Notes under the pieces: model-generated
The model's database searches: none
The model's input: only the letters and a program-made list of their open reading frames with translations
What the model was told of the DNA's origin: nothing
Part shown: in pieces, positions 47,695 through 57,665 of the stretch
How positions within the stretch are numbered: position 1 is the stretch's first letter
Layout: every line of letters starts with the position of its first letter
Program-made: the position numbers and the translations under genes
Assembly (NCBI GenBank): GCA_947494145.1
Contig: CANLTZ010000014.1
Span: 62,001-126,000 of the forward strand
From: an uncultured Jannaschia sp.
GTDB taxonomy: Bacteria > Pseudomonadota > Alphaproteobacteria > Rhodobacterales > Rhodobacteraceae
DNA length: 64,000 nucleotides
Direction: 5' to 3'

Positions 47695-48692
47695 GCGGCC
47701 TGCCTGACATCGGTGTCGAAGGCTTCCGACAATAGACGACCCACACCTTCCGGGGCGGCGGTCAAGATGCGGCGTCGGATGTCCGACGGCGTCTGAGCAT
47801 GGTCCATGTACCAGCCCAGATGTTTGCGCGCGACACGGCCGCCAAGGGCCATGCCATAGAAATCCAGGAGTGCTGCATGGTGGCGGGCGACAAGGTTAAC
47901 CAGCCCGGAGGAGAAGGGGATGGCAGGTGCAGCCGCGCAGCCAAGACCATTGGCGATTTCGGCGAGCCGCCAAGGACGGCCTTGCGCGCCACGGCCCACC
48001 ATCACGCCCGCGGCGCCAGACGCTTCAAGTGCGGTACGGGCGGTATGGGTGTCGACAATATCTCCGTTGGCAAGGACGGGGATTTGCACGGCTTTTGCGA
48101 TTGGGGCGATGGCTGCCCAATCTGCCGCACCCTTATAGAACTGGCAGCGGGTACGGCCATGTATAGTAAGCATCTGGATGCCTGCTGCCTCAGCCCGAAC
48201 GGCCAAGGCAGCGGTATCGCGGTTTTCATCATCCCAACCAAGTCGCGTCTTGAGCGTCACGGGGACGGCTACGGCGCGTACCACAGCTTCGATCAGGCGA
48301 AGCGCGTGATCGTGATCCCGCAGGAGGGCGGAACCCGAGGCGCCGCCTACAACCTTTTTGGCAGGGCACCCCATATTGATGTCGATGATGCGGGCCCCCT
48401 GCCCTTCAAGCAGTTTGGCGGCTTCGGCCATCCAATACGCTTCACGCCCGGCAATCTGGACGGATGTGCCCTCCACACCGGTTCCAAGTTCGGCCCGGTC
48501 GCGAACGGATGGTTTGGCTTCTACCATTTCCTGGCTCGCCACCATTTCTGATACGACCAGACCCGCCCCAAACTCTTGCACGATGCGGCGCGTGGGCAGG
48601 TCGGTTATGCCCGCCATCGGCGCCAGAGCCACGGGCGAAGTCAGGCCGAGAGCAGCGAGACGGGGATCAAGAGATGCAGGGTTTTCGGGCAC
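47691..48692 (-). CDS. dusB: tRNA-dihydrouridine synthase DusB (NifR3)
   Basis: An FMN enzyme reducing uridine in tRNA. It has the Dus core with [21 protein letters not shown] (catalytic Cys), [14 protein letters not shown] and [12 protein letters not shown]. The GTG at 48692 (333 aa) is preferred to the ATG at 48776 because AAGG lies upstream and the longer N-terminus has no family support. It is the first gene of the nifR3-ntrBC-ntrYX block, a conserved alphaproteobacterial order. Confidence 0.93.
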   Translation of the reverse strand: MPENPASLDPRLAALGLTSPVALAPMAGITDLPTRRIVQEFGAGLVVSEMVASQEMVEAKPSVRDRAELGTGVEGTSVQIAGREAYWMAEAAKLLEGQGARIIDINMGCPAKKVVGGASGSALLRDHDHALRLIEAVVRAVAVPVTLKTRLGWDDENRDTAALAVRAEAAGIQMLTIHGRTRCQFYKGAADWAAIAPIAKAVQIPVLANGDIVDTHTARTALEASGAAGVMVGRGAQGRPWRLAEIANGLGCAAAPAIPFSSGLVNLVARHHAALLDFYGMALGGRVARKHLGWYMDHAQTPSDIRRRILTAAPEGVGRLLSEAFDTDVRQAA

Positions 48693-48878
48693 GTGATGAA
48701 ACCTTGGGCGGTTGTGAAAGGTGTATGGGGCGTTAACGGCGAATGGCAGACTGCCGATACGGCAAGGCCTGGCCATGCTGCGATATGCCTAAAAAATAGG
48801 CATTTCACTAGCCCTATGCCCGTCCTGTTGTCAGCCTCATTGTCGACGGCTAGGACGGGGCAGCCCATCGGAGCCTCC

Positions 48879-49997
48879 ATGACTCGTCTTTCTGCCACCG
48901 CTTTGATCGTCGCCGCCGGGCGCGGAACGCGGGCAGGTGGGGGTGTGCCGAAGCAATATCGCGACTTGGGCGGACAGCCAGTTCTGGCGCGGTCGGTGGC
49001 GGCGTTTGAAGGGCTTGTCGAGGGTGTTGTTGTAGTCATCCATCCAGATGATAAGAACGTCGCGCAAGCCGTTGTTCCCGGGGTGAAACTTGTCGAAGGG
49101 GGTGCTACGCGTGTCGCATCCGTTCAAGCCGGATTGGATGCAGTCTCGACGGACCTGGTCTTGATTCACGATGCGGCTCGGCCCTGCGTCTCGGCTGCGG
49201 TGATCGGCCGGGTTTTGGCCGCGTTGGAGCATGCAGACGGCGCCGCGCCCGCCCTGCCCGTTGTCGATGCGCTCTGGCGAGGCGGCGCAGAGGTTGAGGG
49301 CGTCGTGGCACGCGACGGGCTCTGGCGGGCGCAGACGCCCCAAGGGTTTCGCACCGAGGTGATCCGCGCGGCCCATGCGCGTGGCGCGGCGGACGCCGCC
49401 GACGATGTAGCCGTGGCCCGCGCGGCGGGTGTTGCGGTCACCATCGTGGAGGGCGATGAAGCCAATCTAAAGATAACGCGGCCCGAAGATTTCGCCCGAG
49501 CCGCAGGAGGGTTTGGCATGGATGTTCGGGTGGGGAATGGTTTCGATGTTCATCGCTTCGGCGACGGAGATCACGTCATCCTGTGTGGCGTTACGGTACC
49601 CCATGGGCGCGGATTGCAGGGCCATTCGGACGCCGATGTGGGCCTTCATACGATTACGGATGCGATCTATGGAGCCCTCGCCGAAGGAGATATTGGCACA
49701 CATTTCCCGCCCTCGGACCCGCAATGGAAGGGCACGAATAGCGCCGTCTTCCTTGCCCATGCCGTGGAGATGGCGCGGGACCAGGGCTTCGCGATTGGCA
49801 ATGTGGATGCCACGCTAATTTGCGAGCGCCCGAAAATCGGCCCCCATGCCCAGACCATGCGCGCGCGTGTGGCGGAGATAATGGGGCTTGAGGTTGGCCG
49901 CGTTTCGGTCAAAGCGACGACGTCGGAGCGGCTGGGTTTCACGGGGCGCGAAGAAGGGATCGCCTGCCAAGCGACCGTCACGCTGGTGCGCGGGTGA
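48879..49997 (+). CDS. ispDF: Bifunctional IspD/IspF isoprenoid enzyme
   Basis: A 372-residue fusion of two non-consecutive MEP-pathway steps. The IspD part (about 1-215) has [20 protein letters not shown] for CTP binding; the IspF part (about 216-372) has GNGFDVHRF and [10 protein letters not shown] for zinc and substrate. Such fusion is common in alphaproteobacteria. GGAG lies before the ATG. pgpA starts by a GTGA overlap. Confidence 0.97.
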   Translation: MTRLSATALIVAAGRGTRAGGGVPKQYRDLGGQPVLARSVAAFEGLVEGVVVVIHPDDKNVAQAVVPGVKLVEGGATRVASVQAGLDAVSTDLVLIHDAARPCVSAAVIGRVLAALEHADGAAPALPVVDALWRGGAEVEGVVARDGLWRAQTPQGFRTEVIRAAHARGAADAADDVAVARAAGVAVTIVEGDEANLKITRPEDFARAAGGFGMDVRVGNGFDVHRFGDGDHVILCGVTVPHGRGLQGHSDADVGLHTITDAIYGALAEGDIGTHFPPSDPQWKGTNSAVFLAHAVEMARDQGFAIGNVDATLICERPKIGPHAQTMRARVAEIMGLEVGRVSVKATTSERLGFTGREEGIACQATVTLVRG

Positions 49998-50473
49998 TCG
50001 CGCGGGCGGTGGCCACCTTGGGCGGTGCCGGGCTGGTTCGTCCCGCGCCGGGCACTTGGGGGTCGCTTGCCGCCTTGCCACTGGCTTGGGTGGCTATGCA
50101 GGGCGGAGCTGTGTTGTTCACGGTGCTGACGGTTCTGGCGCTGCCCCTGGGCTATTGGGCGACATCGCAGGTCACAGCGGGGAGAGACGACCACGACCCG
50201 TCGGAAGTTGTGATCGACGAGCTGCTGGGGCAATGGATCGCGCTTATGCCCGTCGCCTGGGGCGCGGCAGCGGCCGGTGTCGGCGTGGAGAAGCTTTGGC
50301 CTGGATGGGTAGCCGCTTTCGTCTTCTTCAGGCTTTTCGATGTCTGGAAGCCTGGCCCCGTTGGTTGGATGGATCGGCGCACAGATGCTTGGGGCGTGAT
50401 GTTGGACGATGCGGTCGCCGGTGGAATGGCAGCCATTTGCGTGCTGGCCCTCGCCGCGCTGGCACATCTATGA
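49994..50473 (+). CDS. pgpA: Phosphatidylglycerophosphatase A
   Basis: A 159-residue membrane phosphatase making phosphatidylglycerol. It has [13 protein letters not shown] and DEL(L/I)GQWIALMPV (conserved DE-x-x-GQ) and [18 protein letters not shown]. It begins with GTG overlapping the ispDF stop by four bases and ends in an ATGA overlap with cinA. Confidence 0.94.
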   Translation: MIARAVATLGGAGLVRPAPGTWGSLAALPLAWVAMQGGAVLFTVLTVLALPLGYWATSQVTAGRDDHDPSEVVIDELLGQWIALMPVAWGAAAAGVGVEKLWPGWVAAFVFFRLFDVWKPGPVGWMDRRTDAWGVMLDDAVAGGMAAICVLALAALAHL

Positions 50474-50940
50474 GCGTGGTCGCCGATCTGCTGGCGGTTT
50501 GTCGCGCCAAAGGTCTGACCATTGCGACGGCGGAGTCCTGCACCGGCGGCATGGTGGCAGCGGCGCTGACGGATTTGCCAGGATCGTCGGATATGTTCCT
50601 TTGGGGCGCAGTCACTTATTCCAACGCGGCCAAGCAATCCATGTTGGCAGTGCAGGAAGAAACCTTGGCGGCGTACGGCGCAGTGTCGGAATCTGTGGCC
50701 CGTCAAATGGCCCAGGGTGCGCGGGACAGATCAGGCGCAGATTTAGCGGTTTCCGTGACGGGGATCGCCGGACCAGGCGGGTCGGAATTCAAGCCAGAGG
50801 GGCGCGTGTGCTTTGGCTTGGCCACTGAAAATGGAACCAAAACCGAAACGGTGGACTTTGGCCCATTGGGGCGCGACGAAGTCCGGTCTGTGGCGCGTGA
50901 TTATGCGCTATCGCTATTGTTGGGATCGGTCGCGCCGTAG
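50470..50940 (+). CDS. pncC: CinA C-terminal family nicotinamide-nucleotide amidase
   Basis: A 156-residue stand-alone CinA C-terminal domain (NMN deamidase in NAD salvage): ATAESCTGGMVAAALTDLPG (catalytic Ser/Lys region) and SVTGIAGPGGSEFKPEGRV. The N-terminal competence/damage domain is absent. Its 3' end overlaps the convergent RatA-like gene by 40 bases. Confidence 0.93.
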   Translation: MSVVADLLAVCRAKGLTIATAESCTGGMVAAALTDLPGSSDMFLWGAVTYSNAAKQSMLAVQEETLAAYGAVSESVARQMAQGARDRSGADLAVSVTGIAGPGGSEFKPEGRVCFGLATENGTKTETVDFGPLGRDEVRSVARDYALSLLLGSVAP

Positions 50941-51374
50941 AGCTGCTTGGCGCGGTTTTCAAAGGCGGCGACGACGCGGCGCATGGCCTCGTTAAAGACG
51001 GTGCCCACGACGCGTCCGATCAGGGCGTTGCGGAACTCGAAGTCGACCCAGAAATGGACATGGCAGCCGCCGTCAATCGGCTCAAACCGCCACTCGGATT
51101 GCAGGTGCTTAAAGGGGCCGTCGATGTATTCCGTCTCAATCACACGCGTGTCGGGGTGCAGCACCACGCGCGACCCGAAGCGTTCGCGGAAGACTTTGAA
51201 ACTAATAACCAGGTCGGCCAAGACGACTTCACCCTCGGGCGTGTCTTCGCGTGACCGGATCCGGGCAGCAGCCGTCCAAGGCAGAAATTCCGGGTACTTT
51301 TCCACATCAGCGACAAGGGCATACATCTGGTCAGGCGTGTAGGGCAGATCGCGCGTTTCGGCGTGTCTTGGCAT
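50901..51374 (-). CDS. Coq10/RatA-like START domain protein
   Basis: A 157-residue SRPBCC/START-like protein of the RatA/Coq10 family: [20 protein letters not shown] near 18-37 and [12 protein letters not shown] near 114-125. In alphaproteobacteria it is thought to bind ubiquinone, while in E. coli RatA is described as blocking 70S association; which applies here is open. It faces hpt divergently. Confidence 0.9.
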   Translation of the reverse strand: MPRHAETRDLPYTPDQMYALVADVEKYPEFLPWTAAARIRSREDTPEGEVVLADLVISFKVFRERFGSRVVLHPDTRVIETEYIDGPFKHLQSEWRFEPIDGGCHVHFWVDFEFRNALIGRVVGTVFNEAMRRVVAAFENRAKQLYGATDPNNSDSA

Positions 51375-51446
51375 GTACGGTCTCTTGGGTCTTTGGCGGT
51401 CGTCGTGCTAACGCCCCTCATGGCGCAAGGGCCTGAAGGGGGCAAC

Positions 51447-51983
51447 ATGACGGACACATACGTGATCGATCAGATGATCTCGGCCAAGTCGATTGCGGCG
51501 CGGATCGAAGCTTTGGCCCGCGACATCGAGACGCGGTTTGCGGGCACGGACAAGTTGATCGTGGTGGGCCTGCTGCGCGGGTCCTTCGTTTTCATCGCCG
51601 ATCTGGTGCGGGAATTGGACCTGCCGGTGGAGGTCGACTTTCTGGAGGCGTCATCTTACGGCAACAGCATGGAATCGTCGCGCGAAGTCCGCATCTTGAA
51701 GGATCTGCGCGGGGAGATTGGGGGGCGCGACGTGCTTGTCGTCGAAGACATCGTGGATACGGGCCACACGCTGATGCATGTCACGAACCTGCTGCGATCC
51801 CGAAACCCCAAGCGGCTTGAAACCATCGCCCTTCTGGATAAGCCATCGCGGCGCGAGGTGGATATCCGCGCGACTTGGACGGGGTTCGAAATCCCCGACG
51901 CCTTCGTGGTAGGCTATGGCATCGACTATGCGCAACGAAACCGGAACCTGCCGTATATCGGCTCAGTCCGCATGACGGACTGA
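51447..51983 (+). CDS. hpt: Hypoxanthine phosphoribosyltransferase
   Basis: A 178-residue purine salvage enzyme with the PRPP-binding motif [12 protein letters not shown] and [14 protein letters not shown]. The ATG at 51447 has GAAGGGGG upstream; 51363 would add an unrelated leader. Converts hypoxanthine (and perhaps guanine) with PRPP to the nucleotide. Confidence 0.95.
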   Translation: MTDTYVIDQMISAKSIAARIEALARDIETRFAGTDKLIVVGLLRGSFVFIADLVRELDLPVEVDFLEASSYGNSMESSREVRILKDLRGEIGGRDVLVVEDIVDTGHTLMHVTNLLRSRNPKRLETIALLDKPSRREVDIRATWTGFEIPDAFVVGYGIDYAQRNRNLPYIGSVRMTD

Positions 51984-52004
51984 GCCATGTTCTGGAAACG
52001 GCCC

Positions 52005-53597
52005 TTAAGCGGAAAGCTGCATCCTTGCGGCGCGTAGGTCGCGCAACTCGTCCGATGAGATGACGCGAATTTCTTCGCCTTTGTAGTTTATTTTTGTGGT
52101 GCCGCTCAGATGCCGGAAGAAGGCGTTTAGGAGCGCACCTGTAAAGGCGAAACCAATGATGGAGCTGACAATCGGCACCGCAAGGTGGTTGAGCGTCAAA
52201 TGATACTGCTCAGGCGTGTAGAGCGGGATCGCGATCAGGATCGGCCCATATAGTGCGGTGCCCGACAAGCTGACGATACAGGCCTTGATCATGCCGCCAA
52301 TGATATGGCGCGGCTTGGCGATGAAGGCGGGCAGCAAGGATGGAATGGCCAGCAGCGCACCCACGCCAGCATAGGCGTACACGGCCCACATTGGGTCATA
52401 GTCGAAGGCGATAGCGGCTGCGCGGAACGTACGGCCACCTTCGATGAGCAGCCATTGCATATAGGCCACGCCCAAGAGCCCCAGCCCGATCAGCCGCATG
52501 ACAAACCAATCGGCCACCATATAGACCTTCAAGATACCGTTCAGCTTGGGGACCATGGCGTTCTTACGCTCGATCGAGCGGGTGGCGCGGATCTTGGCAA
52601 ATTTCTGCGGGTTTCCGATGCCGGCCATTTCCGCAAGTTGCAACATGGACGGACCCGTGGGCGCAATTAGAAGCCCGCATAGCGTTGAGAAGGCCAAAAG
52701 CGCGATGGCGGCAGTTGGGATACGGTCGATATAGGGTGCGACGTAGGCGCCAATGTAAGGCAGCTCCACCTGAGGCAGGATGATGGGCGCCAAGTAATAG
52801 ACCATGGCGGCGCCAATCCCGACGGTGAAGACTTTCAAAATGACGGCACGGAACCCGTAGGGCCGGTGCCAGAATGTCGTGGCGGGCGGAAACGGCCAAA
52901 GAAGAACCGCAGCAAAGATCGCGACCGCGAAGACACCTTTGGTCGGGCGGCGGAGATCGCCGAAGGACGAGGCAAGGCGCGGGTCCTCCGAGAAGAACCA
53001 CTGCAGCAATACGACTGCCAGGACAGCCAGAACGACGGCAATTGTCCTTTGGGCCAACCAGTCAAGCGCGACAACCAGCTTAATCGCCAAGTTATCGCGC
53101 GGCGCGACGGAGCGCATGGCCGCTATCTCAATCTTGGTGAAGCGCTTGCGCTGTTCCAGCGGAATGTTCGAGGTTGCCTCTGCCTCAAGCTCGGCCTGGG
53201 CGTTCTTGCTGACCAGCAGGATCGAAGACAGCAACAGAAGCGAGCCCGCACTGCCAAGAAGGACCGCGCCAGGCAAGAATGAAAGGCCCATCATCGATTC
53301 GAGTTCCAGGGCGCGCGAATAGACCACGGCGCCCATCATGCTGAGCCCGCCGATGGCGATGGCCGTCAGCAGGACATTGAAAGCTTGGAAATACGACCGG
53401 GGATTGGTGAGCCATGCCGCCTTGGTGGTCAGCAGCCACAGGCCGATGAAACCGAAGAAAGCCACGACGCCGTAGGCGGTGATGCGGTCCGGCTCCCCGC
53501 CTTTGGGGGCGACGGCCAGCACGGCCATCGACATGGCGGTCAGAACGTGAAAAAGGCCCGATCCGCGCAGGATGAAGGCGTGCAGAATGCTGAACAT
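52005..53597 (-). CDS. Large polytopic membrane protein, unknown function
   Basis: A 530-residue inner-membrane protein with roughly a dozen hydrophobic segments and a central cytoplasmic-looking region (about 140-190, FTKIEIAAMRSVAPRDNL) plus the basic NPQKFAKIRATRSIERKNAM near 325-345. I recognise no transporter signature. The first ATG with a usable ribosome site is 53597. It sits between hpt and the agl genes, 67 bases after aglK, and could be cotranscribed with them or independent. Confidence 0.8.
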   Translation of the reverse strand: MFSILHAFILRGSGLFHVLTAMSMAVLAVAPKGGEPDRITAYGVVAFFGFIGLWLLTTKAAWLTNPRSYFQAFNVLLTAIAIGGLSMMGAVVYSRALELESMMGLSFLPGAVLLGSAGSLLLLSSILLVSKNAQAELEAEATSNIPLEQRKRFTKIEIAAMRSVAPRDNLAIKLVVALDWLAQRTIAVVLAVLAVVLLQWFFSEDPRLASSFGDLRRPTKGVFAVAIFAAVLLWPFPPATTFWHRPYGFRAVILKVFTVGIGAAMVYYLAPIILPQVELPYIGAYVAPYIDRIPTAAIALLAFSTLCGLLIAPTGPSMLQLAEMAGIGNPQKFAKIRATRSIERKNAMVPKLNGILKVYMVADWFVMRLIGLGLLGVAYMQWLLIEGGRTFRAAAIAFDYDPMWAVYAYAGVGALLAIPSLLPAFIAKPRHIIGGMIKACIVSLSGTALYGPILIAIPLYTPEQYHLTLNHLAVPIVSSIIGFAFTGALLNAFFRHLSGTTKINYKGEEIRVISSDELRDLRAARMQLSA

Positions 53598-53663
53598 GGG
53601 GCGACCCCGTCGATGAATAGACGGAGCCATTGTCGCCAGAAACTGGGGCGAAAGCTGGGCGGA

Positions 53664-54782
53664 TCAGCGATAAAGCAGCGACACTCCGTTTCTAAAGATG
53701 TGCACTTTCGACGGATCGGCTGCGAGGCGAATGGTCTGTCCGCGATGGGTCGGATGGATGCCTTGCAGCTTGCCAATAACCTGGTCGGCATCTGGATGGG
53801 CGCGCTTGAAATAAAGCAAAGTGACTTCGCCCAAGCGTTCTTCTACCTCGACTTCGCCGGCAAAGGCATAGTCGTCGGCATCGGTCTCGATGGCGTCTTC
53901 CGGGCGGATGCCGATATTAACCTTGGCGCCCTGATCCTGTGGCGTCGACGGGACATTGGACGTGATCGTGCCACCGCCCAGCGTCGTTTTCAGCGTCGTT
54001 GTTTCACCGGTGCCGACAATCTCTGCCTCCAGCAAGTTCATGGCAGGGGAGCCGATGAAGCGCGCGACAAACTCGGAATTTGGCGTCTCATAGAGTTCGA
54101 GCGGAGAGCCTACTTGCGCGATGGAGTATTTGTGCCCGTTATCCTTGAGCGCATCCAACACTACGATGCGCGACGCTAGCGTCATCGCCTCCACCTGATC
54201 GTGGGTGACGTAGATCATGGTGCTGTCGGGCATCTGCTCCTTCAACTGGGCGATCTCGATCCGGGTGGCGACCCGGAGTGCAGCGTCGAGGTTCGAAAGC
54301 GGCTCATCGAAGAGGTAGACCTTGGGGTCGCGCACGATAGAGCGGCCGATGGCGACGCGCTGGCGCTGACCGCCGGACAGGGCCTTGGGCAGACGGTCAA
54401 GATATTCGGTCAGTTGCAGCTTTTCAGCAGCCGCCTCGACCGCTTTGTCGATTTCGGCCTGGGATTTCTTGGCAATCTTCAGGGCAAACTGCATGTTCTC
54501 GCGCACCGTCATATGCGGATAGAGCGCATAGGACTGGAACACCATGGCGATGCCCCGCTCGGACGGGGGGACGTCATTAACGACGGTGCCATCAATTTCG
54601 AGCGTGCCGCCGGAGATCTTTTCTAGCCCCGCGATCATCCGCAGAAGCGTGGACTTGCCACAGCCCGACGGGCCCACGAAGACGATGAGCTCGCCCGTCT
54701 TGATATCCAGATTTATGTCTTTGAGAACCTCGACCTGGCCGCCATAGACCTTGGCCACGTCGGTAAGTTTCAGATTCGCCAT
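53664..54782 (-). CDS. aglK: Alpha-glucoside ABC transporter ATP-binding protein
   Basis: A 372-residue MalK/UgpC-type ATPase: Walker [24 protein letters not shown], Walker B VYLFDEPLSNLDA, and a C-terminal TOBE region. It energises the AglFG permease. It is last in the agl gene order after aglA, from which an 84-base gap holding a small hairpin (54840-54853) separates it. Assignment to alpha-glucosides rests on the locus. Confidence 0.92.
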   Translation of the reverse strand: MANLKLTDVAKVYGGQVEVLKDINLDIKTGELIVFVGPSGCGKSTLLRMIAGLEKISGGTLEIDGTVVNDVPPSERGIAMVFQSYALYPHMTVRENMQFALKIAKKSQAEIDKAVEAAAEKLQLTEYLDRLPKALSGGQRQRVAIGRSIVRDPKVYLFDEPLSNLDAALRVATRIEIAQLKEQMPDSTMIYVTHDQVEAMTLASRIVVLDALKDNGHKYSIAQVGSPLELYETPNSEFVARFIGSPAMNLLEAEIVGTGETTTLKTTLGGGTITSNVPSTPQDQGAKVNIGIRPEDAIETDADDYAFAGEVEVEERLGEVTLLYFKRAHPDADQVIGKLQGIHPTHRGQTIRLAADPSKVHIFRNGVSLLYR

Positions 54783-54866
54783 GGTCTTCCCTCCCGGTTT
54801 TCGTTGGCCACCCTGCCCTCCTCCGGCGGCGGCGACCCACGGCGCACGCGCCGCAGGCAGTGTCGT

Positions 54867-56513
54867 TTATGCTTCTTGCAGCAATGTGTATTGCCACGGA
54901 CCCAAGCTGATGCCGCCCTGCCCGCGCAGCGGGTCTTCGCATCCGATACCTTCAATGAGCTGCCAGTTCCCGTCCGGCATATGGGTGGTGCAGATATCCC
55001 CGCCGAGATTGAAGGCGCAGAAAATGCGCCGCCCGTCGAAGACGCGGAAGAAGGTCAGCATATCGCCATGCGCCTCGGTTTTTTCTTGCGTGCCCTTGCG
55101 CAAAATGTCGGAGCCATTCCGCAGCGCGATGACGGCACGGTAATGGTGTAAGAGCGCGTCGGGACGCGCTTCCTGCGAGCCCACGGAATTGCCCAAATGC
55201 TCGGACGCCACAGGCAGCCAGGGCTTTACGTCGCTGAAGCCGCCATTGAGGTTCGACGGCTCCCACACCATGGGGGTGCGGCAGCCATCGCGGCCAGCAA
55301 ACTCGGGCCAGAACTCGATCCCATAGGGGTCTTGCAGGTCTTCATAGGCCACGCGCGCCTCGGTCAGGCCCAGTTCTTCGCCCTGATAAAGACAGACCGA
55401 CCCGCGCAGCGCGTGGATGAGCGTGGCGTAGCAGCGCGCGCCCTGATCACAGAGGTTCCAGCGCGTGACATGGCGCGCCACATCGTGGTTCGAAAAGGCC
55501 CAGCAGGCCCAGCCATCGGGGGCCACCTCGTCGAGATGGTCGAAAACTTCCACGACGCGGGCCGCGGTCAGCGGATCCCATGCCAGGAACTCGAAGGCGT
55601 AGCACATCTGCACGCCCTGCCCGTCCTTAGTATATTGGCCTAGAAGCTCCATACCTAGTTGGGCATCGCCGACTTCGCCCACGGCAGCGGTGCCGGGATA
55701 TTCGTCCAGCAAAGCGCGGAACCGTTTCAAGAACGTCAGGTTCTCGGGCCGGTTCTTGGAATAGATGTGTTCTTGGTGATTGTAGGGGTTCACCGATGGG
55801 GCAATCTTGGCATTGCGTCGCTCCGGCGGCAGGGCTGGATTGTCGCGCAGATCGCCATCGGCGAAGTAGAAGTTGATCGTGTCGAGGCGGAAGCCGTCCA
55901 CCCCCCGATCCAGCCAGAAGCGCGTTACGTCGAGCAGGGCGTCCTGCACCTCGACGTTGTGGAAGTTGAGGTCGGGCTGGCTGACCAGAAAGTTGTGCAG
56001 GTAATATTGCTGCCGCCGCACATCCCACTGCCAACCGCCACCGCCAAAGATGCTGAGCCAGTTGTTGGGTGGCGTGCCATCGGGTTTGGGATCCGCCCAG
56101 ACATACCAGTCGGATTTCGGGTTATCGCGCGACGCCCGGCTTTCCTGGAACCAGGGATGCTGGTCGGATGTGTGGGACAAGACCAGGTCGATCATAATCC
56201 GCACGCCCAGCCGATGGGCCGTGGCCACCAGGCGGTCGAAATCCTCCAGCGTCCCGAACATCGGATCGACATCTTGGTAATCGCTGACGTCGTAGCCGAA
56301 ATCCTTCATCGGCGACGTGAAGAACGGTGAAATCCAGATGGCGTCCACACCCAGACTGGCGACATAGGGCAGCCGCGCGGTGATGCCGTTCAGGTCGCCG
56401 ACACCATCGCCGGTCGTATCCTGATAGGAGCGGGGATAAATCTGGTAGATGACCCCGCCGCGCCACCAATCCAGGTCGGTGGCGGGCGAGAGTTGCTCGG
56501 CAGTGGCGTGCAT
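54867..56513 (-). CDS. aglA: Alpha-glucosidase, GH13
   Basis: A 548-residue cytoplasmic alpha-glucosidase (no signal peptide) that hydrolyses imported alpha-glucosides. GH13 motifs: DLVLSHTSDQHPWF (region I), GFRLDTINFYF with the nucleophile Asp (II), GEVGD with the acid/base Glu (III) and FSNHDVAR (IV). It matches oligo-1,6-glucosidase/sucrose-hydrolase types. It starts 8 bases after aglG. Confidence 0.94.
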   Translation of the reverse strand: MHATAEQLSPATDLDWWRGGVIYQIYPRSYQDTTGDGVGDLNGITARLPYVASLGVDAIWISPFFTSPMKDFGYDVSDYQDVDPMFGTLEDFDRLVATAHRLGVRIMIDLVLSHTSDQHPWFQESRASRDNPKSDWYVWADPKPDGTPPNNWLSIFGGGGWQWDVRRQQYYLHNFLVSQPDLNFHNVEVQDALLDVTRFWLDRGVDGFRLDTINFYFADGDLRDNPALPPERRNAKIAPSVNPYNHQEHIYSKNRPENLTFLKRFRALLDEYPGTAAVGEVGDAQLGMELLGQYTKDGQGVQMCYAFEFLAWDPLTAARVVEVFDHLDEVAPDGWACWAFSNHDVARHVTRWNLCDQGARCYATLIHALRGSVCLYQGEELGLTEARVAYEDLQDPYGIEFWPEFAGRDGCRTPMVWEPSNLNGGFSDVKPWLPVASEHLGNSVGSQEARPDALLHHYRAVIALRNGSDILRKGTQEKTEAHGDMLTFFRVFDGRRIFCAFNLGGDICTTHMPDGNWQLIEGIGCEDPLRGQGGISLGPWQYTLLQEA

Positions 56514-56521
56514 CGTGTGTC

Positions 56522-57664
56522 CTATTTCACGGAGCCGGCCAGAAGACCGCGCACCAGGTAGCGTTGCATCGTGAAGAACACCAGGATCGGGATGGCAATG
56601 GAGACGAATGCCGCTGCGGCAAGGATGCCCCAGTCGCCGCCCCGTGACCCCAGCAAGTCATCGGCGATCTTAACGGTCATAACCCATGATTCCGAGTTCG
56701 AGGGAAGGAAGACTTTCGCGACCAGCAGGTCATTCCATGTCCAAAGGAACTGGAAGATCGCAAAAGACGCAAGTGCCGGGAAACTGAGCGGTAGCACGAT
56801 CTTGGTGAAGACCTGGAAATCGGTCGCCCCGTCCACTTTGGCCGACTCGATGATATCACGCGGCAGGCCGACCATGTAATTTCGAAGCAGGTATATCGCG
56901 AGCGGTAAGCCAAAGCCGGTATGGGCGAACCAGATGCCGTAGAAGCTTTGTCCGATGCCGATCTGGTTGTGGAAGGACAACATCGGCACCAGTGCCAGTT
57001 GAAGCGGTACAACCAGCAAGCCTACGATGATCGCGATGATCGTCCCTCGGAATGGGAAATCCATCCATGCCAGGGCATAGGCCGCGAAAGCCGCAATCAG
57101 GATGGGGATGATCGTCGCCGGGATCGTCACGGTCAGAGTATTGATGAAGGCCACATCCATACCTGCACTGGTCAGGATGGTGTCGTAATTGGAGACGGTA
57201 AAGCTGGGCGGCACCGAGGTCCCGATATAGAGGGTCGGGTTGCGGCGTGGCGGCTCATCGGCAGGGTCCACGTAGCGGTAATCGCCATTGGCCTCCATTG
57301 TGAGGGTGCGGCCGCGTACCAACTCTCCGGTTTCGCCCGGTGCAAAGGCCGTGGGCTCCGCCCGGCGGCCGCCAAAGGCGGTGATTTCGCCCGTTCCGTC
57401 TTCGCCGAAGACGTTGCCTTCCAGCACAAACCCGTCGGGCGTCTGGACGAACTCCCCCTCTGCGGGGACGGCAAAGTTCTGTTCCGTTGCAAAGGGCGCA
57501 TTCCACCAGCCCGAAGCGCTGATCGCGTCACGGTCGCGGAAGCTGGACACCAGAAGCCCGATGGTCGGGACCAGCCACAAAAGCACCAGGAACACGACTG
57601 AGATGTTGGTGACCAGAGACAGGCCGCTCTTGGCGCCTGCGATGCCGTCGTCGTCGGTAGCCAT
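56522..57664 (-). CDS. aglG: Alpha-glucoside ABC transporter permease AglG
   Basis: A 380-residue MalG-type permease. After the first helix (about 16-40) it carries an unusual periplasmic insertion of about 110 residues, then five helices with the EAA loop ESAKVDGATDFQVFTKIVLP. The insertion is a known feature of AglG-like proteins. It starts one base after the aglF stop. Confidence 0.92.
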   Translation of the reverse strand: MATDDDGIAGAKSGLSLVTNISVVFLVLLWLVPTIGLLVSSFRDRDAISASGWWNAPFATEQNFAVPAEGEFVQTPDGFVLEGNVFGEDGTGEITAFGGRRAEPTAFAPGETGELVRGRTLTMEANGDYRYVDPADEPPRRNPTLYIGTSVPPSFTVSNYDTILTSAGMDVAFINTLTVTIPATIIPILIAAFAAYALAWMDFPFRGTIIAIIVGLLVVPLQLALVPMLSFHNQIGIGQSFYGIWFAHTGFGLPLAIYLLRNYMVGLPRDIIESAKVDGATDFQVFTKIVLPLSFPALASFAIFQFLWTWNDLLVAKVFLPSNSESWVMTVKIADDLLGSRGGDWGILAAAAFVSIAIPILVFFTMQRYLVRGLLAGSVK

Positions 57665-57665
57665 A

